Virus record (IMG/VR): IMGVR_UViG_3300046169_000027
Span: 1 to 47,667 of that record
Length of the DNA stretch: 47,667 bases
Strand: one strand, 5' to 3'
Source: a virus
In this document: positions 1 through 8,006 of the stretch, in pieces
Layout of the letters: each line of letters begins with the position of its first letter
Position numbering within the stretch: the first letter of the stretch is position 1
Translations under genes and position numbers: made by a program
Notes under the pieces: model-generated
The model's input: only the letters and a program-made list of their open reading frames with translations
What the model was told of the DNA's origin: nothing
The model's database searches: none

Positions 1-385
1 CCGCTGATGAAGCTGCTACTTCTTTGAAGTTTACGTGAGACATTGAAGTTTCGATGTCGTCTACGATGAACTTAAAGGCGTTAGCGGTATCAACAACTAG
101 GTTTACTTCTGCATCAGTTAACTTAGTAGCAGCTGTGTTAGTGCCACGAGTGTAAGAGCTTACGCTAATTACTGGCTCTTTAATGATTCGTACAGAATCA
201 CCGAAAGCAGAAATCTCGCCTTCGTAGTCAGTGTTAGTGATAGCTTCTGCCACAGACGCTTTACGGAAGAAATTAAGAACTTTCTTCGAGTAAATCGCAG
301 GTAAGAAGTAAGAGTTGTTTTGTCCGGCAACTGAGTTTCCGAAGTTAGCATCTGTATCTGTTGAGGGTTCAAAATATTGAGCCAT
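1..385 (-). CDS. Major capsid protein, N-terminal part (gene continues at 47667)
   Basis: This is the first 128 codons plus one base of the capsid gene. It starts at the ATG at 385-383 (MAQYFEPSTDTDANFGNS) and leaves the window at base 1 with the frame open. The first base of codon 129 (G) joins the CT at 47667-47666 to make an Ala codon, and the frame runs on as AYALRDAFDSAV to a TAA at 47095-47093. The whole protein is 319 residues, a normal size for a T7-like HK97-fold capsid protein. It lies directly downstream of the scaffold gene, as in T7. It builds the icosahedral shell. The fold assignment rests on gene order and recalled family motifs, not a search. Confidence 0.88.
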   Translation of the reverse strand, partial: MAQYFEPSTDTDANFGNSVAGQNNSYFLPAIYSKKVLNFFRKASVAEAITNTDYEGEISAFGDSVRIIKEPVISVSSYTRGTNTAATKLTDAEVNLVVDTANAFKFIVDDIETSMSHVNFKEVAASSA

Positions 386-421
386 GATTATGTTTCCTTA
401 TTAAAAAAAAGACTAGTTAAA

Positions 422-1216
422 TTAAGCTACTACTCTGCCTTCTATAATGGCTTTGTCGATTTCTTTTTCATATTTATCATACTCAGCCATAGACAGGGCA
501 GCAATTTCCCGTTGTGACCAAACTTTTGGCTGTTTAGCATCTATACTAGTTGTCTTTGTAGATACCATATCAGCAGCAGAAGTGTTGGTCGAAGTTTGTG
601 ATTTTTGCTGAGTACCTTGCTGAACTGTAGAAACATCGTTTTCAAATTTATATAAATCAATAGCTTTGACTGCTAAGTCCACATTATCAGGATTGTTGTA
701 TATCCAATCTTGAATTGACTCCGGTTGAGCTTTAGCCCACGAATGGAACTCATCGCTTTTCCGAATATCTGCAAAGTCAGGATGCTTTGTGCTAAGAGTA
801 ATCTCAGCTTCTTTACGTGCAATCCTAGCTTCACGCTCTTCAAGAGCTTCTAGTCTACTATCCTGTGTAACATTAGGTTGTTCTTCTTCTGAATGTTGAA
901 CTTCTTGTTGGGCTTCTATTTCTTCCTCGTGGCGTACAGACTCTTCAACTTTCTGTCCCATGCGAGCTTCAGCTTCAAGTTCTTGTTCTTTCTGTTTGAA
1001 CTCACTAACTTTTGAATCATAATGCTTTTTTAAGTCATCGTATCTTTTTTTATAATCAACGGTGTTTTCTTCGGCAGGGGCTTCTTTAGAGGTGGCCTGC
1101 TTCTGTGAGTAGAAAATTCCTTCAGCACTTTCAAAGGGTTTGTCATCTTCAACATATTCTTTGTTCATGTTGTAAGGGTTTGCTACTTGTTCATTTGTTT
1201 CTTGTACTTCGCTCAT
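422..1216 (-). CDS. Capsid assembly (scaffolding) protein
   Basis: A 264-residue, very acidic, Glu/Gln/Lys-rich protein, largely predicted helical. It has a likely coiled coil around residues 50-140 and a more basic C-terminal end, the usual make-up of T7 gp9-type scaffolds that guide capsid assembly and leave before packaging. It sits immediately upstream of the capsid gene, which is the diagnostic position. A good ribosome binding site (AAGGAG, about 7 bases before the ATG) supports the start. It is preceded by a 133-base gap (1217-1349) that holds two copies of GGCCACCT on the minus strand but no recognised promoter. Confidence 0.85.
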   Translation of the reverse strand: MSEVQETNEQVANPYNMNKEYVEDDKPFESAEGIFYSQKQATSKEAPAEENTVDYKKRYDDLKKHYDSKVSEFKQKEQELEAEARMGQKVEESVRHEEEIEAQQEVQHSEEEQPNVTQDSRLEALEEREARIARKEAEITLSTKHPDFADIRKSDEFHSWAKAQPESIQDWIYNNPDNVDLAVKAIDLYKFENDVSTVQQGTQQKSQTSTNTSAADMVSTKTTSIDAKQPKVWSQREIAALSMAEYDKYEKEIDKAIIEGRVVA

Positions 1217-1349
1217 ATCACTGCTCCTTTTGGGGCTTGTCGTCTTTTCAAGGTAGCTATTCAGTTGCGCTTACGGAATAGGGCTTGATACTACAAGGTG
1301 GCCTCTAGGTTAAAATTAAAATAAAATAAGGGGCTATAAATAGGTGGCC

Positions 1350-2843
1350 TTATTTCTTACGTACACTCGGCATTGCATTAGCTAACAACATTTGATTATG
1401 GACACCCTCATCTGGGTCTTCCATTTCATCTGGAGTTAGTATGCTTCCGCCTGAGTATTTTTTCATTAGTCCACCATCAAAGGCACGTTCAGCATCATCC
1501 ATCATAACTTGGAGATTGTCTGTGCCTAATTGGTCAACTGCTTTTTTGGTGAAAACAAATTCACCATCCGACAACCTTGCGGGTATCGAATCTGATGTGC
1601 CAGTTCCGGGCCCTTCAACAGCCCCGCTACCGGCAAATTCTCCTGCAACATCCATAACTTTATCAAAGATGCCACCTAGTCGCTCGTCACCTTCTAAAGC
1701 TGACAGCAAGTATTCTTGGTCTTGTTCGGTTAACGACTCATTCAACACAAACTCTGCATAGTTATTTTCCATTTCAGTGTCTGGAAGTTGTGACGCTTCG
1801 ACTGCTTCCATTTCTTCTGGTGGGATGTTGTCATAAGTATCTACTGGTGCTGCGTTTTCTACATCTCCGCCTTCAGCAAGTTTCATATCAGTTTCCATGG
1901 ACTCTTCTACTTCTTTAGATAGGATACCACCCATGTATTTGCCTTCAAGTTCAGATTCTTGGTCTGCTTTCATCATAGCTCTAATGATTACTTCTTGGTC
2001 AAAAGAATCTTTGATTTCTTGGAAGCGGCCTTGTATGCGCTCACGAGCTTTGTCGTCTTGTGCTTTGTCCATGCTTTGTTCAAATTCTTTTTGGAACTTT
2101 AAGTACTTTTCTACGTCTTCGTCATACATGCTGCCGCCTTCGCTTCGTGCTTCTCGTGGCTCAGGTGACGCAAAAGAAGTAAGCTTTTCAAAGTCTTTTT
2201 GTGCTAGTAGCGGACGAGACTCTTCATCTATTTGTGTTCTGTGGAGGTCTGCAATAAACTCAGCAATGCTTTCTTTAGACGTTACAATTGGAGTATCTGC
2301 TACTTCTTGAAGTGACTCCATTACAAACTGCTTATCCATCTTCTTGTTTCCGCCTTGAGCAAAACTCAAAGAGTTTACAAGCTTTGTTGTGTCTTTCATG
2401 GTTTCTTGCACTGAATCCATTTGCATTTCTTCTGCACTACCTTTTACATCTGCAACAGCCTCAGCCATTTCCATTACTTCTTTAGGAGCAGGAAGGTCAG
2501 GCTTACGAGCAGCTACTACGTCTTTACGAGCTTCAGACAATAAAGAATCAGCACCCTCTGCTGCTTTTTGGGCTACTGAGCCTACTGCTTTTTGCTGACG
2601 TTTATGAGGATATACAGATAGCTCTTTAATTTCTTCATCAGTAAAATCAAACTTTTTATTTTTAATTTTCATATAAGCATTGTGAACTTCTGTAGAATCT
2701 AAAGTAGGTGTTATATTTTCTCTAGGAAATATTCTAAGAAATCTTTTATAATCCTCTTTAGTTACTTCAGGAGAGTCGTGTCCTATAGTTTCGTCTTTTT
2801 TAGCTTCCGAGCCTTCTGAATATTTCAACTTAGGTACTTTCAT
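1350..2843 (-). CDS. Putative virion or head-associated protein, 497 aa
   Basis: An acidic, largely helical 497-residue protein between the portal-side genes and the scaffold gene. Near residues 405-435 it carries a motif of the type GPGTGTSDSIPARLSDGEF, which I recall from many phage structural or tape-measure-like proteins. Its start codon lies just after the stop of the 76-residue gene upstream, whose last codons (GAG GAA TAA) supply its ribosome binding site, so the two are probably translationally coupled. The exact function is unknown. The position suggests a head-assembly or minor virion role. It is clearly coding, and the plus-strand ORFs over it are shadows. Confidence 0.7.
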   Translation of the reverse strand: MKVPKLKYSEGSEAKKDETIGHDSPEVTKEDYKRFLRIFPRENITPTLDSTEVHNAYMKIKNKKFDFTDEEIKELSVYPHKRQQKAVGSVAQKAAEGADSLLSEARKDVVAARKPDLPAPKEVMEMAEAVADVKGSAEEMQMDSVQETMKDTTKLVNSLSFAQGGNKKMDKQFVMESLQEVADTPIVTSKESIAEFIADLHRTQIDEESRPLLAQKDFEKLTSFASPEPREARSEGGSMYDEDVEKYLKFQKEFEQSMDKAQDDKARERIQGRFQEIKDSFDQEVIIRAMMKADQESELEGKYMGGILSKEVEESMETDMKLAEGGDVENAAPVDTYDNIPPEEMEAVEASQLPDTEMENNYAEFVLNESLTEQDQEYLLSALEGDERLGGIFDKVMDVAGEFAGSGAVEGPGTGTSDSIPARLSDGEFVFTKKAVDQLGTDNLQVMMDDAERAFDGGLMKKYSGGSILTPDEMEDPDEGVHNQMLLANAMPSVRKK

Positions 2844-2845
2844 TA

Positions 2846-3076
2846 TTATTCCTCAATTCGATTACGAGCTTCTAGTGCTTGCTCTTTTAAATTCATCAGG
2901 TTAGCCAGTGAACTCACTTTCCCCTGCTTGCGGTACAGTTCCAGTTCCGATGTTGCCACCGCCAGTCCCTGTAGCTCCAAGGTTCGTAGGTTGTTGAGGT
3001 GCTCCTTCAGCGCCTCCCATAGCTCCTGATTGTTCACCAGTGGGCCCAGTCTCTTCGCCAACTCCTTGTCCAACAT
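2846..3076 (-). CDS. Small coiled-coil protein overlapping the portal gene end
   Basis: A 76-residue helical protein (MLDKELAKRLGPLVNNQELWEAL at its start) encoded in another frame over the last 58 codons of the portal gene. A strong AGGAG lies 6 bases before its ATG at 3076, and its stop is 2 bases from the start of the next gene. In the overlap the portal frame codes for low-complexity Gly/Thr/Gln sequence, while this frame gives a normal amphipathic protein, so this frame is likely the one under selection. I recall similar short proteins next to portal genes of other marine podoviruses. Its function is unknown; a head-tail connector or assembly role is possible. Confidence 0.7.
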   Translation of the reverse strand: MLDKELAKRLGPLVNNQELWEALKEHLNNLRTLELQGLAVATSELELYRKQGKVSSLANLMNLKEQALEARNRIEE

Positions 3077-5078
3077 TTTGTGCTCCTATAATTTGTGCCA
3101 TGATTGCTGCTTCTTCTGGGTCGTTAAGAATCTCATCGGGGTCAAGGTCAAGGCTATAAGCCAACTCACTGACAATCTTAGAGATTTTAACAAACGGTGC
3201 AATCGCAGGATTCTGTGCAGTCTGTAAGAACATAGTTAATCGTTGACTACGTACTTCTTTTTGCATTAAACTGTTTGTACCCATAGCACGAACTTCGAGG
3301 TCTCCTTGAATATCTAGCTCGCCTTCAAAGAACTGCATGTTCCACTGGTAGTATGCTTCACCTAGAGGCTTTAGCAAGAAGTCATCAATGTTCTTAATAA
3401 CTGTTTTAATATTTAGTGACGCTGCACCTAGAAGCATACTCATGCCTGATGCAGTACGTGTCATGCTCTGTACGCCAGTTTGTCCGTGCGAATAGCTTGG
3501 GATGCCTGTTTGTTCGTCAGCAAGCTGTCGGAACTTATCAAACATCATCATATTTTCTTGTGCAGTGTTTGGGAACTTAACGCCATGGATAGCTTGTCCG
3601 GGCATTCCGGCTTGTCGCCTGAATACTTTTCCGGGATATATGTCCATAGACTGTCCGCCTACAAGGGCTGACTCGTCAACATCAAATACCAGTGAACCTG
3701 CAAGCGCAAGGTTATCAATAGCCATACGTGCGTGGCCATTCATTATTTGTTGAGAGTCGTCCATATTCTCTGCAATGCCAATACCAAAGAAAGAATAAGG
3801 ATTACGTTCGTAAGGAAAGGCGTTGTACGGAAGTCTGTAAGGAGTAAAAGGATTAACAACCCCACGAAGGAGCTTTCCGTTACTAACCCAAGCGTTGACC
3901 TGAACTTCATCCAAGTCATCAATTTCGTCCGGAAGCTCCATACCAACTTCTCTAGCATATTCAGCATCCATTATACCCCAGTATTCTAGAACTTCAAACT
4001 GGTCAGAGCCATAATCCTCGGTTCGTTGGTCGTCTTTAAGTTCATGCTCATAGTCTTTTTCTACGTAGTTAGGGCCTGTTTGTAAACATTCTCGTATTGT
4101 ATCTTTATTAAAGAAAGGCATGCGAGATAAGGCTCTAAGCTGAGACTTGTTCATTTTGTGTCGGTGTACAATGTATTCACAATCTTCGATGCTTGTAGCT
4201 GAAGGGTCTGGGAAAAAGTCCCAGATACTTACAAACTCAATTCGGGGAACACGTACATCAATTGGCGTGTACTCACGCTCACCATCTTCGTTAGTAGTCC
4301 AGTTGCTCAATGTTTTATTGTAGTTGAAAGGACCTTTTACGATTCCTGTACCAAACAATGCAGATTCGAGTAGGGCATTACGTAGTTCGCTTGTGCCGTT
4401 TGATTCTTCAATTTGGTCGTGAATTAAAGTCTGCATGTTTCGTGCAGCATCTTTAGCCGGAGAACGCTCTAAGTCTTCTGGAACTGGAGAAGGGCCTTCT
4501 TGGAACTCTAGGTTAGCTTCTTCAATAGCTTCGGATAATGTGTCTTTTACAGCAGTAAGCGTAGCGCCTGCACCCAGTACTCGTCCGTCTCCCTCGTAAC
4601 CAACATCATAAGGATTATCTTCTTCGGTTACTTCTTCTTCGGGTTCTTTGTACTCTGGTGCGCTAGTTTCAATACCTGTTTGACCGGCTTCCATGTGGGT
4701 ATATTTAGCAATACCTTCAGGAAGTTTAGTTTCTCTTACGCCAATAGGGAACTGCCCAGTACCAAAGATAACGTCTACTAGCTGACCAAACGCTGCTAAT
4801 ACTTTAGTTTTAGTTACTTTTACGAATACTTTAGATTTTTCAGACTCACGGAATCTTACGTTCTTGTTGTAGATTCCTCGGAAGTTGTGGTAAGCGGTTA
4901 GCCATCTTTTCTCATCAAAGTCTCTTGCTTGTTCTGCAGAAGCGTATCGAGCTTCCACAAGACTTACGAATTGATTGCGTACGTCTTCTTCAAGCTCAAG
5001 TTCAAGGCCGCCTGCAGTTTCTTCATCACTGAAGTAAATCTCATCGGCTGTGTCATACATTTCTTTTTCTTCGTTCAT
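2901..5078 (-). CDS. Portal (head-tail connector) protein
   Basis: A 725-residue protein between the terminase genes and the scaffold/capsid genes, the expected place of the portal ring subunit through which DNA enters and leaves the head. Length is somewhat above T7 gp8 (536 aa) but common for SIO1/VpV262-like and N4-like marine podoviruses. The central region (about 220-600) carries the conserved portal-like core. The last 60 residues are Gly/Thr/Gln-rich and overlap the next gene. The start is supported by AAGGAAC 5-8 bases before the ATG. The acidic stretch near residues 145-160 is typical of a variable insertion. Confidence 0.88.
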   Translation of the reverse strand: MNEEKEMYDTADEIYFSDEETAGGLELELEEDVRNQFVSLVEARYASAEQARDFDEKRWLTAYHNFRGIYNKNVRFRESEKSKVFVKVTKTKVLAAFGQLVDVIFGTGQFPIGVRETKLPEGIAKYTHMEAGQTGIETSAPEYKEPEEEVTEEDNPYDVGYEGDGRVLGAGATLTAVKDTLSEAIEEANLEFQEGPSPVPEDLERSPAKDAARNMQTLIHDQIEESNGTSELRNALLESALFGTGIVKGPFNYNKTLSNWTTNEDGEREYTPIDVRVPRIEFVSIWDFFPDPSATSIEDCEYIVHRHKMNKSQLRALSRMPFFNKDTIRECLQTGPNYVEKDYEHELKDDQRTEDYGSDQFEVLEYWGIMDAEYAREVGMELPDEIDDLDEVQVNAWVSNGKLLRGVVNPFTPYRLPYNAFPYERNPYSFFGIGIAENMDDSQQIMNGHARMAIDNLALAGSLVFDVDESALVGGQSMDIYPGKVFRRQAGMPGQAIHGVKFPNTAQENMMMFDKFRQLADEQTGIPSYSHGQTGVQSMTRTASGMSMLLGAASLNIKTVIKNIDDFLLKPLGEAYYQWNMQFFEGELDIQGDLEVRAMGTNSLMQKEVRSQRLTMFLQTAQNPAIAPFVKISKIVSELAYSLDLDPDEILNDPEEAAIMAQIIGAQNVGQGVGEETGPTGEQSGAMGGAEGAPQQPTNLGATGTGGGNIGTGTVPQAGESEFTG

Positions 5079-5089
5079 TTAGTGTTCCT

Positions 5090-5449
5090 TTATAGAGGCT
5101 TAGAAATTGACATGCCACGATAGTTTTTATTGGCTTCAACTTTTAAATTAAATCCACCACGTAGTTGCTTGTGATAAGTTACTTTTGGATTCTTTCTAAT
5201 CTTAACCCCTACTGAAGATTTATTAGGCAGTTGTTTTTCAAAGCTAAAGATGCTATTTGAGTTTCCTTTACTATCTTTAGAATAGCTTGCAGTTGCAGAA
5301 TTTCCGCCTTTTCTTACTGAGGCAGCTACTGAGCTTTTTGTGTAGTTGTGATTTCCGGCAAGGTTTCCTTCGATAGAACCAACACCCTTAAAGTCTTTAC
5401 GTGCTACAAGTCCACCGTTGTTGTACTTTTTCATTTTGCACTTAGCCAT
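5090..5449 (-). CDS. Hypothetical basic protein, 119 aa
   Basis: I do not recognise this protein. It is rich in Lys, Ser, Gly and Asn, with alternating polar residues that suggest beta structure, and has no membrane segment. The longer reading frame could start at a TTG at 5461 inside the terminase gene. I prefer the ATG at 5449, 2 bases after the terminase TGA, giving MAKCKMKKYNNGG at the N-terminus. It sits between the large terminase and portal genes and is probably co-transcribed with them. A minor head protein or DNA-binding role would fit but is only a guess. Confidence 0.55.
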   Translation of the reverse strand: MAKCKMKKYNNGGLVARKDFKGVGSIEGNLAGNHNYTKSSVAASVRKGGNSATASYSKDSKGNSNSIFSFEKQLPNKSSVGVKIRKNPKVTYHKQLRGGFNLKVEANKNYRGMSISKPL

Positions 5450-5450
5450 A

Positions 5451-7136
5451 TCAGTATCCAAAGTTTGAGTCAGACGGAGTAAATGATGATTCTCTTCTAA
5501 ACTGTCTGAGTTGACTTATTGTGTCGTTTATTCGTGGTCTAGCCATAATGAGATAACGCAGTGCATCGTATGCGTGGTCTGATGCGTTTGTATCTACATC
5601 TTCAGGCTTAGACCTATCTAGGGGAATACTTTGAAGCTCACGTATCAGGTTAGGGCATGTATTAAATATTTGTATTTTGGGCCTACCGCTTTGTTGAAGC
5701 TTCAAGTATTCGTGAATCTGTATCTTACCTTGTATTCTATTCTTATCAGCTCTTCTGAGCTTATGTCCGGCTCTCTGAAGCGTTTCTCCGACAGTTGGAC
5801 CTGTAGTACCAGTACGACTCCAACAGGCTGTATCAAGCACTCCTGCCACCGAGAAGGGGTCTTCGTATTCCATCTCTGTAATCATATTAGCTAGGTCAGT
5901 GCCGAGTAAGCCTTTGCGGTATAGTTCACGATAAATAATCAGTGTACCATCACTGGGGTCTACTGCTCCCCATATACATGCACTTTCTGATGCATAACCA
6001 TAGTCAATACCCTTACTACGCTCCCAGTGAACAGGTATCTCAAAAGGAGGTATTACATGCTCAGGGGGATTAAACTCTGTAAACGCTGCGCCTTCTGCAA
6101 CATCCCAGTTACCTTCTAGCAGTTGCTGACGCTGTGTGGGCGGCAACGCTGCAAGCATTTGTTCGTATCTTCCGTCTGCTGCTAGGTAGGGGTTGTCGTC
6201 TAGTCTAGCCGGTATAAACTTTCTTGTTAGTCCATCACCGCCTCTAAAGCTTTCGTTAGGCGGTGAGGGGTCTATGTACCGCTTCTTTACCCAATGCGCT
6301 CCTGAGCCACCGGGATTTGCTGTACAACGCATATAGGTTTCTATTTCTGGGTCTGTGGTACGTAGCCGTGAGGCGAGGTAGTTCCAACTAAACTCAGTGG
6401 GTAGATGTGTAATCTCATCAAACCCTATCCAACTATATGCTTGTCCTTGGTAGCGGTAAACATCTGCATCACGCTCCAAGAATCCAAATTCTATTTTAGC
6501 TCCGCTTGGGAAGTTCCAAAGCTTTTCTACTTCTTTATACTTACATCCCGGAAATGCCTTGGGATATAGCTCTCGACTCTTGTCGATTAGTTCTCTTAGT
6601 TCTGGCATAGAGCGTCTAATGATTAGGCCTCTATGGGCTGCTCGGTGTGCGAAACGAAGGGGGTCAATAAGCATAGCGTATGACTTACCACCCCCTGCTG
6701 CACCACCATACAGTACATCAGTCTCGCCTGAAGCGAGGAAGTCCTCTTGCGGGCCTTCGTTAGCTTTGAAGATAACGTCTTCTGTAGCCTCTTGCTTTAG
6801 AGAGTTAGGGACGTTATCTAGCTCGGTTTCTTCGATTAGCTTTGCGCTGTTCTCATTTTCGAGCTGCTTGAGAGTCTTTTTAGTTGATTTTATAGACTTC
6901 TTGTAATTATCAATTTTGTTCTGGGCTGCTTTAAGTTTCTTTTCTTTTCGCTTTACTTCTTTGTTTGCAGCCATCTTAGCTTTAGTTTTCGAGTGAAAGT
7001 TGTAGCCTCTTGACTTAGAGCCTTTAGCTCTCCCGCTTTTCTTGCGTGGAGTTCCGTCTACTTTAAGTATGAAGTTACCATCAGAATCTTTTGCGTAGTT
7101 TTCTGGGTTAACGTCCCAATCATTTTCTTTCTGCAA
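5451..7136 (-). CDS. terL: Terminase large subunit (ATPase-nuclease packaging motor)
   Basis: A 561-residue DNA-packaging motor. Residues 1-115 are a lysine-rich, coiled extension. The Walker A motif GGAAGGGKS is at about 144-152 and the Walker B WIGFDE at about 236-241. The C-terminal nuclease domain shows spaced acidic residues (GIDYGY, GVLDTACW and a final DHAYDALRY). The only start in this frame is a TTG at 7136 with a poor ribosome site, 17 bases inside the preceding 73-residue ORF. That ORF reads like the N-terminal domain fused to TerL in related phages, so the gene may be split by an extra A (see findings). The ATPase assignment itself is secure. Confidence 0.93.
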   Translation of the reverse strand: MQKENDWDVNPENYAKDSDGNFILKVDGTPRKKSGRAKGSKSRGYNFHSKTKAKMAANKEVKRKEKKLKAAQNKIDNYKKSIKSTKKTLKQLENENSAKLIEETELDNVPNSLKQEATEDVIFKANEGPQEDFLASGETDVLYGGAAGGGKSYAMLIDPLRFAHRAAHRGLIIRRSMPELRELIDKSRELYPKAFPGCKYKEVEKLWNFPSGAKIEFGFLERDADVYRYQGQAYSWIGFDEITHLPTEFSWNYLASRLRTTDPEIETYMRCTANPGGSGAHWVKKRYIDPSPPNESFRGGDGLTRKFIPARLDDNPYLAADGRYEQMLAALPPTQRQQLLEGNWDVAEGAAFTEFNPPEHVIPPFEIPVHWERSKGIDYGYASESACIWGAVDPSDGTLIIYRELYRKGLLGTDLANMITEMEYEDPFSVAGVLDTACWSRTGTTGPTVGETLQRAGHKLRRADKNRIQGKIQIHEYLKLQQSGRPKIQIFNTCPNLIRELQSIPLDRSKPEDVDTNASDHAYDALRYLIMARPRINDTISQLRQFRRESSFTPSDSNFGY

Positions 7137-7341
7137 TTTTCTTTAACCCCATGTGCGAGATAGGTCTGCCTGTTTCGTGGGTTAACCACATGCTGCCTTC
7201 TCGTAAGCTTAAAGTTTTGTTCTGTATAAGCGGCAATACTTTCTTTAGCATTTCTAGTTCGGATTCTATTGGTTCTAACATTTCGTTATTAGACTCGTTG
7301 AGTTTATAACCAAATGGTATAGTGCTACTCGTTCTCCTCAA
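7120..7341 (-). CDS. Helix-turn-helix-like N-terminal terminase segment or small protein, 73 aa
   Basis: Starts at a TTG (7341) with a strong AAGGAG 6 bases upstream, overlapping the small terminase gene by 17 bases. Residues 40-70 (SLREGSMWLTHETGRPISHMG) resemble a resolvase-type helix-turn-helix. I recall this segment as the N-terminus of the large terminase in related marine phages. Here it ends with AAA TGA 17 bases into the TerL frame, and removing one A from the run at the junction would fuse the two as ...IAERNDWDVNPEN.... It may therefore be a separate DNA-binding packaging protein, or the front of a split TerL. Confidence 0.65.
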   Translation of the reverse strand: MRRTSSTIPFGYKLNESNNEMLEPIESELEMLKKVLPLIQNKTLSLREGSMWLTHETGRPISHMGLKKIAERK

Positions 7342-7726
7342 TGTAATCTCCTTCTATTACTACTTCCTTTTTAGCGGGTATTACAAATAGACCACCTCCC
7401 GTATTAACATTAACATCTAGTCTGTCAGTTTTTCCTAAGCCTACTCGGTCTAGGATTTGCTGTGCTGCTTGTATACGCATGTTAGCTTGTGGGATAGGCT
7501 CATTGCTGTCCATTATCTGAACAAGCTTAGAAGCTGCTTTTGGGGCGCTCTGAGCCATAATGCTTGTAGCTATGTCCAGTATTTCTGTCTTGAGGCTTTT
7601 CACAACCATTGGGTAAGCATTGTCTGCGTATCCGGCCTGTGATGCTGCTTCTTTAACATCTCCACCACATGTAACTAAGTGGTCTAGAAAAGCTTCCTGC
7701 TTTGTGGTGAGTTGTTTCTTTGACAT
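7325..7726 (-). CDS. terS: Terminase small subunit
   Basis: A 133-residue protein whose first 60 residues (MSKKQLTTKQEAFLDHLVTC..., then AASQAGYADNAYP) form the Terminase_2-type helix-turn-helix that recognises the packaging site. A helical oligomerisation region follows, and then a Gly-rich tail that would contact the large subunit. It directly precedes the large terminase genes at the promoter-proximal end of the late operon and next to the hairpin-rich intergenic region, which therefore is a candidate packaging site. The start has an AAAGGA ribosome site close to the ATG. Confidence 0.82.
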   Translation of the reverse strand: MSKKQLTTKQEAFLDHLVTCGGDVKEAASQAGYADNAYPMVVKSLKTEILDIATSIMAQSAPKAASKLVQIMDSNEPIPQANMRIQAAQQILDRVGLGKTDRLDVNVNTGGGLFVIPAKKEVVIEGDYIEENE

Positions 7727-7730
7727 TCCT

Positions 7731-7793
7731 TTATACCTTTACTACTTTGATGTATTTTACGCCTCTGTAGATGCATACTAATTCTTTAGTCAT
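7731..7793 (-). CDS. 20-residue leader peptide at head of late operon
   Basis: A tiny ORF, MTKELVCIYRGVKYIKVVKV, too short for usual gene calls. It has a strong AGGAG 7 bases before the ATG at 7793 and lies between the leftward promoter and the small terminase gene. The YRGVKY core resembles the LxYRGVxY motif of the DUF4278 family. Immediately upstream an ORF of 12 codons (7836-7798) ends in a TAA next to that same AGGAG, so short peptides may be coupled here. The strong ribosome site and family-like motif argue for translation; the function is unknown. Confidence 0.5.
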   Translation of the reverse strand: MTKELVCIYRGVKYIKVVKV

Positions 7794-7872
7794 CGTATTA
7801 CTCCTGTGGGGGTGTATACGATTCTTGTTCACGCATGAATCTGTGCGAGTATTTTATATACTATATAGTTAT

Positions 7873-7901
7873 ATTATACCCGTAATTTGGAGGTTTGTCA
7901 A
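7873..7901 (-). promoter_or_regulatory. Leftward sigma-70 promoter for the late (virion) operon
   Basis: On the minus strand TTGACA (7901-7896) is followed after exactly 17 bases by TATAAT (7878-7873), both full consensus. The stretch around the -10 box (TTACGGGTATAATATA) is nearly identical to that of the opposite promoter 60 bases away. Transcription would start near 7866 and enter the 12- and 20-codon leader ORFs and then the small terminase gene. Confidence 0.85.
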
Positions 7902-7938
7902 GTTTTTTATAACTTATTTGCATATAAGAAGAAAAAAC

Positions 7939-7967
7939 TTGACAAGTGGTGTATCTACGGGTATAAT
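7939..7967 (+). promoter_or_regulatory. Rightward sigma-70 promoter for the early operon
   Basis: TTGACA (7939-7944), a 17-base spacer and TATAAT (7962-7967) make a full-consensus host promoter. It shares the CTACGGGTATAATATA context with its divergent partner. Transcription would begin near 7974, leaving about 610 bases of untranslated, heavily folded leader before the first gene at 8587. This is the expected first promoter used after DNA entry, because the phage encodes no RNA polymerase of its own. Confidence 0.88.
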
Positions 7968-8006
7968 ATACTTATAGCCCCCCGGGTTATATATATAGAT
8001 TATGTA

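Noticed and set aside
169-372. Minus-strand ORF of 67 codons at the start of the window
   Set aside because: It lies in another frame within the capsid gene, whose frame continues across the window ends; it is a shadow.
1441-2598. Several plus-strand ORFs of 65-137 codons
   Set aside because: They lie antisense to the intact 497-residue gene, are Ser-rich as expected of antisense readings, and have no ribosome sites.
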